Source of the DNA: Quercus robur
Lineage: Eukaryota > Streptophyta > Magnoliopsida > Fagales > Fagaceae
Direction of reading: 5' to 3'
Length of the DNA stretch: 64,000 bases
NCBI RefSeq assembly: GCF_932294415.1
Contig: NC_065535.1
Location: 66,919,862-66,983,861, forward strand
The notes beneath the pieces are model-generated. The model was not told the origin of the DNA, searched no databases, and saw only the letters and a program-made list of their open reading frames with translations. Of the stretch, positions 12,676-23,600 are shown piece after piece. The translations under genes and the position numbers were made by a program. Position 1 is the stretch's first letter; each line of letters opens with the position of its first letter.

Positions 12676-13320
12676 TTAAATAAATAGGAGAGAAAGTTAC
12701 TACACCCTCGCACCAATTCTTTAGTTTTCTCCCATATCACAGCTCCTATACTCAGTGCTGTCCTTCCTTAGCACAATATGTTTGAGGCGAGGGTTGGGAA
12801 GAAGGAACTCTCTCCGCCACGGAAGCACCGTGCCCTTATGAGACTCAAAATAGCGAGGTATGGGCACAGGAAGCATAGGTTCAAGAGAATACTCCATTTC
12901 GATCGAGGGGAAAGGATGTCTCTCCCTCTTTTAGTCAAAATCCGAAGCAGTTTCTGTTCATGCCAGAACTTTGGTATGTCAGAAGAAAGATTCTCCGCCA
13001 TCAGCGCCTCTGCCTTGTGGCGGGCGAATATTTAGAGAAAACCCCTCAACTTCCAACTCCCTACACCTTTCCTTCAGCGGTGTCAGGCTCAAGTTGGGTC
13101 TCTTTTGCTGTTTGAGTTGTGGGCAAGCGAAAGCATTGAGGAAGAACAAGGTCTTGGAGCTGTAGCCAACCTCTCCTCTGATCTACTTCCTCGGCTTTAC
13201 CTTATTCTCTTGTATCTTCCTTTCTTTTTGGTTATGTAGTGAGCTTTGACACAAACTGATTCCAGCTTTTCATTGTACACGAGATAACGGTTGAACGTTC
13301 TGTAATAAGCACGAGAATAT
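12676..13320 (+). other. Gene-like antisense module B inside element 1
   Basis: A TTTAAATAAATA stretch at about 12676-12687 is followed by ATG at 12778, opening an 85-codon frame to 13035. The frame begins MFEARVGKKE and, over about 55 residues, aligns without gaps to the frame at 17424 in element 2 (shared MFE, G.KK, LK.A..G and VKI). The flanking DNA is also related to module A and to element 2. No clear AATAAA follows. Confidence 0.5.
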
Positions 13321-13486
13321 TTTCTGAGGACGACAAATTCTAAATAATTCATCCGAGGGGGTGACCGAGCATTGCATGACTTCGATTATGCTTTTGGAAA
13401 CACGTTACTCCATTCCATACTGGTCCCTTTGGTGTTGAGGATCCGAGGGCAAACTAGATAATCCATGTAACACAGTTTTTCCTTTT

Positions 13487-14361
13487 AAGTAGTTGGTTTC
13501 CCCAGAGGCTTGGGTCCGAGGACCATACAAGGCCTTGGTTCTGTCCAAAACTTGTATTGTCTTTGTAAGTAGTTGGTTTCCCCAGAGGCTTGGGTCCGAG
13601 GACCATACAAGGCCTTGGTTCTGTCCAAAACTTGTATTGTCTTTTTAAGTAGTTGGTTTCCCCAGAGGCTTGGGTCCGAGGACCATACAAGGCCTTGATT
13701 CTGTCCAAAACTTGTATTGTCTTTTTAAGTAGTTGGTTTCCCCAGAGGCTTGGGTCCGAGGACCATACAAGGCCTTGGTTCTATCCAAAATTTGTATTGT
13801 CTTTGTAAGTAGTTGGTTTCCCCAGAGGCTTGGGTCCGAGGACCATACAAGGCCTTGGTTCTGTCCAAAACTTGTATTGTCTTTGTAAGTAGTTGGTTTC
13901 CCCAGAGGCTTGGGTCCGAGGACCATACAAGGCCTTGGTTCTGTCCAAAACTTGTATTGTCTTTGTAAGTAGTTGGTTTCCCCAGAGGCTTGGGTCCGAG
14001 GACCATACAAGGCCTTGGTTCTGTCCAAAACTTGTATCGTCTTTGTAAGTAGTTGGTTTCCCCAGAGGCTTGGGTCCGAGGACCATACAAGGCCTTGGTT
14101 CTGTCCAAAACTTGTATCGTCTTTGTAAGTAGTTGGTTTCCGCAGAGGCTTGGGTCCGAGGACCATACAAGGCCTTGGTTCTGTCCAAAACTTGTATTGT
14201 CTTTGTAAGTAGTTGGTTTCCCCAGAGGCTTGGGTCCGAGGACCATACAAGGCCTTGGTTCTGTCCAAAACTTGTATTGTCTTTGTAAGTAGTTGGTTTC
14301 CCCAGAGGCTTGGGTCCGAGGACCATACAAGGCCTTAGTTCTGTCCAAAACTTGTATTGTC
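13487..14361 (-). repeat. Array of eleven 80-bp tandem repeats in element 1
   Basis: The unit begins about AAGTAGTTGGTTTCCCC, recurs exactly every 80 bp from 13491 to 14291 and is almost identical between copies. Its core is GGTCCGAGGACC, a near-palindrome. The array starts about 250 bp inside the PBS end, in the leader of the element. The repeats are stop-free in all three minus-strand frames, giving overlapping long frames that I treat as repeat artefacts. Confidence 0.95.
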
Positions 14362-14611
14362 TTTTATTTATTTATTTTCTGAAGGTTAGCTCCTCGAACA
14401 AGGTGGGGGGAAGCTAGCCTAATGTTTGGAGCCCCTAGACTTGTCCATGCCATTGGCACTGCGAGGCGTAGCCCCTAGTGGGGACTGATGTTGGAATGAC
14501 AACGCTGTGTCGCCGGTCATAAAGGCATCATCATAGACCTCCGCCCGACAAAAGCTTAACTCCACCGCCGTCTAAACTGACGCGCAAGCCATCCCCACAG
14601 ACGGCGCCAAT

Positions 14612-15255
14612 TGTAGGGTCACGTCCCGCAACGAACCGCGGTAAGGTTGGGTCCGCGCATGAATGGGCCCATACAATATCATTTGTAGAGAGTGGGTTCG
14701 AAAGGCTAAGCATCGATTACCCAGCGATGGGCTTTTTCTTTTTGTGGCGTTCACTTGTGATTTAAACGCTTTCACCCTTGGAGCCTTTTCTCTGGAGGTA
14801 GGCTGGGAGCCTCTTTTCTCCCCTCACCAGTCCCCCCCTTAGATTACTTACTTTTTTCTTTTATATTAGTCTGCATTCACTTTCCTTCGTCCACGTGTAG
14901 GGTCGACATTTCCAAGACTGATACTTGTCCTGTCAATCCAAACCCCAAAGTTGTTGGGAGTGGTTAATAAAGTTAAAGGATAAGGCTCTGCTAGGCGCAG
15001 AGATGTGCATGGGGAAGATGGTAAGGGCAGCCTTTCCTAGATATTTTAGATTTCCCTCCAAGCATGTACCTTTACCGTTTTGCCCCTTTTCTTGGTGGAT
15101 CTTTGGGCCAGCCGAGGACTGCACTGTCCTCGGCTGCTTCTCGGGGCCAATTGGGCCTTATTACTCTTGAGCTCGGGCCATGACCTTTTTTCGGCTTAGG
15201 CCTTTGAACTCTCCATCAGCAAGTGGGCCTGGCCCATCAATTATTGGACCCCACA
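14612..15255 (-). repeat. Right LTR of element 1 (5' LTR)
   Basis: This copy abuts the PBS (minus strand ATTGGCGCC at 14603-14611). The hairpin of the left copy is conserved at 15110-15135. Confidence 0.93.
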
Positions 15256-15260
15256 GAATT

Positions 15261-16269
15261 CATTTAAAAACATTATAATAATTAGATGTATACTAAAATT
15301 CTTACCTAAGTTGAATACTACTTAATCATTTTTTTTGGACAACTTAAAAAAAAAAAATGTCTTATAAGGATAATATTTGGTAGAGTATGCAAATTGTTCG
15401 TTAATAATTTTTTATACTAGAAAATGTAAAATATCTTGTTACTTTTTAACTTAATTTTTGTCATTGCTATGCAATGAACTTATTTCATTTTTATATTTTT
15501 CAAATAAGATATGAACAACTAATTCTTTTAGAATATGATAAACAAAATTTCATTTCAATTTATATTTGAACTAATAATAAGTTTTTGTAGGAAAATGAAA
15601 ATCTAGATTAGTTTTAAATGGATTGGAAGTGTTTTCAAATTAAATCTAAATAAAATGGGTTAGTAGTAGTTTTAGAAAGTTAAAATAGTTTTAAATAATT
15701 AAAATTAGTACACATTTTAAGTGTTGTATCGCTTAAAATTGGAATGCAATTAAAATCTAATTTGAATTTTTGATCGAGCATCCACTTTAATATAATAATA
15801 ATAATAATAATTAGAGTGATTTCTAAGATGGAAAAAGAAAGGAAAAGAGGAAGGGGTTTAATTTAAAACCATCCTTCAATTATAGGATTTTAAATGTACA
15901 ATCCCCATCCTTTTTATTCAAGAAATGTGAGGAACCCAGTTGGGCCCTTAATTAAATTTTTATATAAAAAAAAAAAAAAAAAAAAGTGTGAGGAACAAAT
16001 ATTTTTCACAATTTTTTTTTCATAATATGTTAGGATTATAAATTATGATTGAAGCAACATCACTTATATGAGCCTATATTAAATTATGAACAAAACCTAA
16101 ATACAGTATCTTAGGTTCCTCTTTTAAAATTTAGCCACGTGGCTATTTAACTAAAAAGTACACTTTTATCACATGAGAAAAAATCCACATGGCAGAATCT
16201 TAAAAGGGGAATTTAAGGAACAACATCTAAGTACTGTATCTAAGTCTTACTCTTAAATTATTAACAATG
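15261..16269. other. AT-rich spacer between the two LTR elements
   Basis: No gene or recognisable element is seen. A (TAA)n run lies near 15790-15810 and an A-run near 15966-15985. Confidence 0.6.
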
Positions 16270-16274
16270 TTTTA

Positions 16275-16962
16275 TGTAGGACCACAATTTGTATCGACCT
16301 CAAAAATGATGTTGGGTTTGTACGTTTTAAGTCCCAAACAATACAATTTGTAGAGCGTGGGCTTGAAAGGCTAGGCCTTGATCACCGGACAGCAGTTAGT
16401 TATGGTTTCTATGGAGATTTACACGAGGGTGGACCTGGCGTGTCTAGCAGGGTCTTCTTCCGGTGCGATCTGAGTGGCTCCGGTCCTTAGGCCTCGCCCG
16501 AGGAGCTTAGTGTGCTTGTTATTCTCCTCCTTTTAGACTTTTTGGTCGGGGAGACGACCCCCTTTCCATTGGTTCTCTTTCCCTTTTATACTAACATTTG
16601 CCCTCCTTCTAGTGTCTACGTGTAAGCTCCACTTTCTGGGGTTGAGACCTGTCCTATCAGCTCATACCTAGAGTGGTTGGGGGTGGTTACAAAATGTGAA
16701 TAGCATGGTGAAGAGTATGGACCTGTCAGACGCAGAGTTCTTTATTGCAGTATTGGCAGTTTTTTCACTTGACCTGTTCCTACATTGAGCTCGTCCTGTC
16801 CTTTAGGGACTCTATGGGGTGCCGAGCATAAGATCGTCCTCGGCCATATCCTTAGGCCTTTTTTGGGACTTTCATTATGCGTCCTCGGCAATAGTTCTCC
16901 TCAGCTTGGGCCTTGGGCCCTAATGTAAAGTGGGCCTGGGACACAAATTCTCTAGCCCCACA
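16275..16962 (-). repeat. Left LTR of element 2 (3' LTR)
   Basis: Paired with 19437-20124 and of the same length. It shares the TTTGTAGAGCGTGGGCTTG region with relatives in element 1 and in the solo LTRs. Confidence 0.9.
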
Positions 16963-17300
16963 ATAGCCCCTCAAAATCCTGCTGCCCGACCTCTTGGTTG
17001 GGGAGGAGGGTTTTGATGATGTCGGGCCCACATCATGGCTGGCCCAGCTCTGCCCTTCATTAATGTCGGCGTCTCTTCATTTACCTTGGAGGTGCGCCGG
17101 ATTACGAGACATTTCTTTAGATTTACTCACGCGGCGTCCTCGCCGTTTCAGTGCTCGAGGCGCGTCTTTAATATGTCCCCTTCACGAGGCCACCCGAATC
17201 CTATGGTTGTGGACGGTGTTGGGAGTTGAGTAGAAAATGTCTCGTCTGTAGCACTTTTTGGAAATCTGCGTAGATTAAATGCCACCTAACCTGCCTTCCA

Positions 17301-18011
17301 TATAAGAAGCAAGGTAGGAGGTCACTTCCTTTACGTACAGACCCTTCAGTCTTTCCAAAGTCCTAAACCTTCAACTACGCTCAAAATTTTCCTTATCAGC
17401 ATAATCAAACCTCAGGGTGTGATATGTTTGAGGTAAAAACGGGGGTGAAGAAACCACATCCTCTCCAGAAGCTCCGGGTCCCTCCGAAACTCAAGATGGC
17501 TTGGTCAGGGCAAGGTAGGCAGAGACTCAAGACATTTCTCCTCTTTCACAAGGTGGGAGCAATGCCTCCATCTCTTTCAGTCAAAATCTGAAGCAGGTGC
17601 TGGTCGCGTTAGATTTTTGGTACGACAGCAGCGGGGTTTTTTGTCGTCAGTACCATTCGCTCTTTCGCGAGCGCTACTAATATGACACCTGTGTGTTAGG
17701 AGCCAAAGCTGATGCGGGGATTAAGCATCCCTGCTTCTTCTTCTCTTCCTTCACTGGTGCCTCTTTTCGCCTCCGCTTCTTCTTCTTTCTCATCACCGGG
17801 GCTACCCTGGCGTTTCCACTTCTTCTTCCTTTGCTTCTTCTTCTCTTCCATCAGTGGGGCCATCTTGTCATGCATAATCTCTACCAGAGCAGAGTTTTGA
17901 ATGATTTATCTCTTCCTTGTATCTTTTTCTTTTTACTTCTGTAGTTAGCTTTTGGTATAGACTTACTTAAACCCCTCATTGTACGCTGTACTGTTTCTTT
18001 GTTTTAATAAA
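17301..18011 (+). other. Gene-like antisense module in element 2
   Basis: TATAAG at 17301-17306 is followed 118 bp later by ATG at 17424 and by AATAAA at 18006-18011. The spacing matches module A, where the TATA box and ATG are about 120 bp apart. The strand is opposite to the element and the position is close to the 3' LTR. Confidence 0.5.
17424..17591 (+). CDS. Short antisense reading frame in element 2 (55 codons)
   Basis: The frame begins MFEVKTGVKK and ends in SLSVKI. It aligns without gaps to the frame starting at 12778 in element 1 and shares QK, MA.SGQG and RLK..LLF with module A. The product would be a small basic protein of unknown function. The conserved start, frame and upstream TATA box favour a real unit. 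Shared ancestry of non-coding DNA could also explain the likeness. Confidence 0.35.
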   Translation: MFEVKTGVKKPHPLQKLRVPPKLKMAWSGQGRQRLKTFLLFHKVGAMPPSLSVKI

Positions 18012-18496
18012 AGATGATTCTGTTTTGTTCTACATATTCTTTCTTTTCTGCAGTAATTACTTTGTGAATGGATGTATTTCATATGGGTGTTTTTTTTATT
18101 ATTATATTTTTCTTTTTGAACGATACTTAGGGCAAAAACCCTTGTAACAAAAAGCTGTTATTTTGAACTTATTGAGACTGTCAAGCATAATAATACCAAC
18201 CTACAGTAGATTAAACATACGAGACTAACCGTGATAACAGCTGAATGCCCCGTATTGTGCGTGAGGCAGTTATCCGAGAATGAGTAACCTAAAATAAACC
18301 ATCCGAGAGGGTTGCCAAGTACTTGGGGGCTTGACCGCGTCCTTGGTAACACGACCTTAATCGTTTTTGGCATCTGGTCCGAGGATCGAGGTATGGCTGT
18401 ACCGGGCCTGAACACTCGTTTGCGTTAGTTCCCTTAAAATTGAGGATTCGAGGATAGACCGGGACTTCCATTCGGTCCAGGACTTAACCCAATTTT

Positions 18497-19227
18497 TGAT
18501 AGGTAATCTCTCCATGGGTCAAAGTCCGAGGACCATACAGTGCCTTGGTTTTGTCCAAAACTCATGATCTTTCTTTTAAGTAGTTGGTTTCCCCATAGGC
18601 TCGGGTCCGAGGACCATACAGTGCCCTGGTTCTGTCCAAAACTCATGATCTTTCTTTTAAGTAGTTGGTTTCCCCATAGGCTCGGGTCCGAGGACCATAC
18701 AGTGCCTTGATTCTGTCCAAAACTCATGATCTTTCTTTTAAGTAATTGGTTTCCCCATAGGCTCGGGTCCGAGGACCATACAGTGCCTTGGTTCTGTCCA
18801 AAACTCATGATCTTTCTTTTAAGTAATTGGTTTCCCCATAGGCTCGGGTCCGAGGACCATACAGTGCCCTGATTCTGTCCAAAACTCATGATCTTTCTTT
18901 TGAGTAGTTGGTTTCCCCATAGGCTCGGGTCCGAGGACCATACAGTGCCCTGGTTCTGTCCAAAACTCATGATCTTTTTTTGAGTAGTTGGTTTCCCCAT
19001 AGGCTCGGGTCCGAGGACCATACAGTGCCTTGATTTTGTCCAAAACTCATGATCTTTCTTTTAAGTAATTGGTTTCCCCATAGGCTCGAGTCCGAGGACC
19101 ATACAGTGCCCTGGTTCTGTCCAAAACTCATTATCTTTCTTTTAAGTAGTTGGTTTCCCCATAGGCTCGGGTCCGAGGACTATACAGTGCCTTAGTTCTG
19201 TCCAAAACTCATGATCTTTCTTTTAAG
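18497..19227 (-). repeat. Array of about nine 80-82-bp repeats in element 2
   Basis: The unit has the same GTTTCCCC..AGGCTCGGGTCCGAGGACCA core as element 1, with a different tail (ACTCATGATCTTTC). Its place, between PBS and interior, is also the same. The two arrays were homogenised separately after the families split. Confidence 0.93.
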
Positions 19228-19436
19228 TTTGGGGGGACTAGCCCCTCGACCAAGGTGTGGGACGTTGATCTGACGTTGGAAGCCCCTAGAACCATCCGTG
19301 CTATTGACACTTCGAAGCGTAGCCCCTAGTGGAACTTTATGTTAGGGCACTGCAACGGGCTGCTGGAAGTGATGGAGTGATTTTCTTGATCCACTGCCTG
19401 TGCCAACACACAAACCTTTCCATAGACGGCGCCAAT

Positions 19437-20124
19437 TGTAGGACCACAATTTGTATCAACCCCAAAAATGATGTTAGGTTCGTACGTTTTAAGGCCCAAA
19501 CAATACAATTTGTAGAGCGTGGGCTTGAATAGCTAGGCCTTAGTCACCGGACAGTAGTTAGTCATGGTTTCTATGGAGATTTACATGAGGGTGGACCTAG
19601 CGTGTCTAGCAGGGTCTTCTTCCGGTGCGACTTGAGTGGCTTCAGTCCTTAGGCCTCGTCCGAGGAGCTTAGTGTGCTTGTTATTCTCCTCCTTTTAGAC
19701 TTTTTGGTCGGGGAGACGACCCCCTTTCCATTGGTTCTCTTTCCCTTTTATACTAACATTTGCCCTCCTTCCAGTGTTCACGTGTAAGCTCCACTTTCTG
19801 GGGTTGAGACTTATCCTATCAGCCCATACCTAGAGTGGTTGGGGGTGATTGCAAAAAGTGAATAGCATGGTGAAGAGCATGGACCTGTCAGACGCAGAAT
19901 TCTTTATTGCAGTATTGGCAACTTTTTCACTTGGCCTGTTCCTACATTGAGCTCGTCCTGTCCTTTAGGGACTCTATGGGGTGTCGAGCATAAGATCGTC
20001 CTCGGCCATATCCTTAGGCCTTTTTTGGGACTTTCATTATACGTCCTCGGCAATAGTTCTCCTCGGTTTGGGCCTTAGGCCCTAATGTAAAGTGGGCCGG
20101 GGCCACAAATTCTCTGGCCCCACA
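19437..20124 (-). repeat. Right LTR of element 2 (5' LTR)
   Basis: This copy abuts the PBS and ends at the TTTTA duplication. Confidence 0.9.
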
Positions 20125-20129
20125 TTTTA

Positions 20130-20560
20130 TTATACACCAATCTCTCAAAAAAAAATTAAACATTTTTGTGTATGTAGACTTTTATTGTTGGCTAAAATGT
20201 TGTTTTTATACCTAAAATTTGTATAAATTTTGTTTTCCTCCTTGAACTTTTTAAATAGTTTTTTTAAATAATAATTTAGGGACAAAGAATGAAAAAAATA
20301 ATAATAATTTAGAGACAAAAAAAGTTATTAAAAAAAATTAGGGATGGAAAGCGTAACATTTCAACAGTTTAGGGATAAAAAAATTAAAATTTAAGAAGGA
20401 ATAATGAATCTAACGTGAAATGCCAAAATGAAAATGTTGAAACATAAAGGGTTAAAATAAAAACACTCCCAATTCTTACGGGGCAAAAGTATAAATTAAT
20501 CTTTTACAAAGGAGTTCTTAATCTTAGTTGAAATTATAAACGCCGCCGTTTAGTTAGAAT
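20130..20560. other. AT-rich upstream region of ENY2
   Basis: No gene is seen. The sequence consists of T-rich and A-rich tracts with loosely repeated TTTAGGGACAAA-like segments. ENY2 transcription probably starts after the CGCCGCCGTTT motif near 20541. Confidence 0.5.
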
Positions 20561-20646
20561 ATATATTAGCTTCACTTTTTACCTCTTCTCTTCAGATCAC
20601 TCCATCGACACTCGCTGATTTCTCGCTTTGCGGTAGCTTATAAACC

Positions 20647-23600
20647 ATGTCAGTTCTCCAATCTTGACAGAGAATTCTCTTTGACCTGAAATATCTATTC
20701 TTTTTTTTTTCTCGGGAAAACTATTTCCTTTACATAGATTATATATATATATATATATATTTGATTAAATTATCTGCCATTACTTGTTAATTTCGTGTAT
20801 TTCTTGGTCAAGTGACACTAATTTTTTTTCTTCTTTTTTTTCAAAAAAGGAGGCCATCGGTGAATCGTCCTCCAACGCCAGACGTACAAGAAAATCAAGA
20901 AAAAGAACCAACGCTTCAAGAAACTATTAATATCAAGGTCTGATTTTTTTTTCTTTTTCTTTTTTTGGGGGGTAAAAACTTAGCATTATTGTAATCAAAG
21001 TTTGGAAATTGAACTACTATATTCATGGATTTTCATTTACTGGGCTTTAAATTTTGTTGTATTGAGGAATTGAAAATGTTATGAAACAGTTGATTGAGAG
21101 CGGAGAAAAGGAGCGATTAATGGAGCTTTTGAGGGAAAGGCTTGTAGAGTGTGGTTGGAAGGATGAAATGAAAGCTATTTGCAGGTGCGTTTTTGCTTCT
21201 CTAAATTACTATCTATTTGAAGCATTACTTTTTCATGGTGAAGTTTTGAAGATTTAATTTTGTATAAGTCTAAAGGTTAAATATTACAAATCAAAAGTGT
21301 ATCCAGTGCTGTTAAATGATGCGATATACAAAAAAATAAAATGTTGACCATGATGTGAGTGGTATTTTGTATCGGGTCTTACTGATAGTAACTCTGTTCA
21401 CTTCTTCTTATTGTCAATTCATATTCCATTTGTAATTTTTTAGGCTACTTCGTGTTTATTTTCACGAAGTAGTCTCGTTTCAATAATATCATTTTTACCT
21501 ATCGAAAAAAAAGTTAACCATGGTACGAACTCTAGGGATCCTGTTCCAAGCTGTATATGGTACCATGTTGTTTAAAATTAGATGACATTGCCTCATGTAT
21601 GCCTTTACATTCTTGAAAAACTGTATGTTCTTTATGAAATGGTCCCTTTTCATTTCAAAACAAATGGAGAGCTTTCTACTTTTAAACAGATAAAATGTAG
21701 ATTGTGAGATAGGAGAGTGGTGTGTTGTACATTTTAAACACTGAGCTTAGCTCAAGGGATGGTGAAAATCACTATTTGTTTTTATATTGTGAAAGGGAAA
21801 GAACTTCATCGAAAGAATATAAGAGCTCATCAATTACAAAATTGGTAAACCTATATAGCCTAATAGAGGGTTTCCATGTATGCTAAAAATTTTAGCACTG
21901 GGAATGAAATGGGGTTGTTGATTATTGGCATGATTTCACTAAGCAACACAACTTGGCTTAGAATCAAGGAGGTCTTTAAGTCTTTACTCTCTTAAACCCT
22001 GAGAACACCTCATCACTGATAAAGATGATCCTCACATCAAGGTACTGATGGTCATTGCAAATTTTCTACTTGATTCATTGATGTAGCACAAAACGAAAGA
22101 AAATTGCAGGAAACAAACTAAAGAACAAAAAATAAACCCTAGGAGTTAGCACCAAGTGGGGGAAAAGGGATTAAAATAAATAAAAAAAACCTAGAAGTCA
22201 GTACCTAAGGTTGCCTGGAGCTAGCCCCAAGCCTTTGGAGAATTTCAAAAAGAATTGTATTCATCCAATCATAACTACTAGGACTAAACCCTAACCTTAA
22301 TTGATTTGGGCTAAAACCTAATTATAGAATTATGAAAAAAAAAAAAAAAAAAAAAAACCTTGACTTGAGAAAATTAAATAAAATACTGATAAGCTGATTA
22401 GTTAATTAGAGTTAAATTAGAATCCAATGGACCATTAGTAAGAATATGATTGACTTCAAAATTAAATAAAATTGTTTTCATACTCCCTGCATCATTCATA
22501 TTGGTCATAGAATGGAAATTTGATAGGTTACATATATTGGGTGGTAACTGCTGAAGTAAATTATTAATCCATGAAAAAGAAATAGTGTCTTTGTTGAATA
22601 GGAAACCCCACAATTAACACATGCAAGTGGGGTGATGTCTCACTTGGTAAGTTCAAATCTCATGAAGAGTAGGGATAGGTATTCTTTGAGATTTCACAGA
22701 AGTAATTTAATCCTATGTGGTAGAGTTAAGGACCAGACTGTAGTCCATTTAGCACCGGCTAAATTGTCTTGAGCTCGAGTTAGGATTAATTTGTTGGCTT
22801 AACCTTGATTATAGGAAACAGAACTATATTGAAATTCTGTCGAGTAGATTTCTGACATCAGAATTGTTTTATTCTCAAAGTTTTGGAGAGAAACTGGGAT
22901 GGATTGGATAGGATATGTAAGCTACGAGCTGACCAGATGTTGTGCTTTTCAAATCCTTCCTGTCTATGTGCGCATCGTTTAATTTTTTTCTTTTTGCAAA
23001 AGATCAATAAGATCTATTACATTGGTAATCTCAGATATGCTTGAGAAAGAGGGCCATAAAAGTCTTAGTAGATTAATAGATTTGAATTTAGTTTGCATAA
23101 TGCCAAAAACATAGCTTGATTAGGCAAAAGTCCAATTAATCATTAAACATGGTTTTGCATGTGTCCTTATGACATCTCCAGTTAAGAGGCTTTTTATTCA
23201 TGTATGGACTCATGGGAAATTGATCACATATGAGTTGAACCAATTACATTTGCTAATAGCCTGATAGGAAGCTTCATAGTAAATATGACATACAAGCGAA
23301 CAACAGAGCGGACTGACATTACTGCATCGACCCTTCTGTAGATTAGAAGCCCGCTTACCTTGCAGTTTAGATGCAACTTTATTATTAGTAAAAGGAGAAA
23401 AGTGCTAAATCAGGGGTGCATGCTGCACATTATTGTTGCTGTTACTTCAAATGTATGCTTTTTAGTAATTTTTCAATTGTGTTCATCCTAGTGCTGGATG
23501 AGAGGGTAAATTGAGGTTCCTCTTGAGCATGGTGTATATATTATGTCAAGAATGCTCCCTTTTCACTTGGTGATGTTTCTATGTTTTAAGACCATAAACC

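Larger units (their letters stand above)
9968..15255 (-). mobile_element. Non-autonomous Tat-like LTR element 1, both LTRs and target duplication present
   Basis: Two 644-bp LTRs (9968-10611 and 14612-15255) begin TGTAGGGTC and end GGACCCCACA on the plus strand. The element is flanked by the 5-bp duplication GAATT at 9963-9967 and 15256-15260. Next to the right LTR the minus strand reads ATTGGCGCCGTCTGTGGGG, the PBS style of the Tat/Athila branch of Ty3/gypsy. Next to the left LTR a GAGGGGCTAT polypurine tract is seen. Both place transcription on the minus strand. I recognise no gag, protease, RT or integrase in the 4-kb interior, so it looks like a large non-autonomous derivative. By eye the LTRs differ at about five positions (0.8%), suggesting a recent insertion. 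Confidence 0.9.
16275..20124 (-). mobile_element. Non-autonomous Tat-like LTR element 2, older relative of element 1
   Basis: Two 688-bp LTRs (16275-16962 and 19437-20124) begin TGTAGGACC and end CCCCACA on the plus strand. They are flanked by the 5-bp duplication TTTTA at 16270-16274 and 20125-20129. The PBS beside the right LTR (minus strand ATTGGCGCCGTCTATGG) and the polypurine tract beside the left LTR set it on the minus strand. The interior is 2.47 kb without recognised gag or pol. It shares the interior module and the 80-bp repeat type with element 1. I count roughly 40 LTR differences (about 6%), so it is clearly older than element 1. Confidence 0.9.

Noticed and set aside
13645-14348. 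Three overlapping open frames of 181-207 codons on the minus strand (MDRTKALYGPRTQ...)
   Set aside because: They come from an 80-bp repeat that happens to lack stops. Because 80 is not a multiple of 3, each frame passes through all three readings. No conserved domain is seen.
13487-14361. CRISPR-like regular repeats
   Set aside because: The units are contiguous tandem copies without variable spacers, inside an LTR element of a plant genome.
9968-15255. Plus-strand orientation for element 1, suggested by the TATA box at 10949
   Set aside because: The tRNA-type PBS beside the right LTR and the polypurine tract beside the left LTR both put the element on the minus strand. The TATA box belongs to the internal antisense module.
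18434-19043. Long minus-strand frame in the element 2 array
   Set aside because: The same repeat artefact as in element 1.
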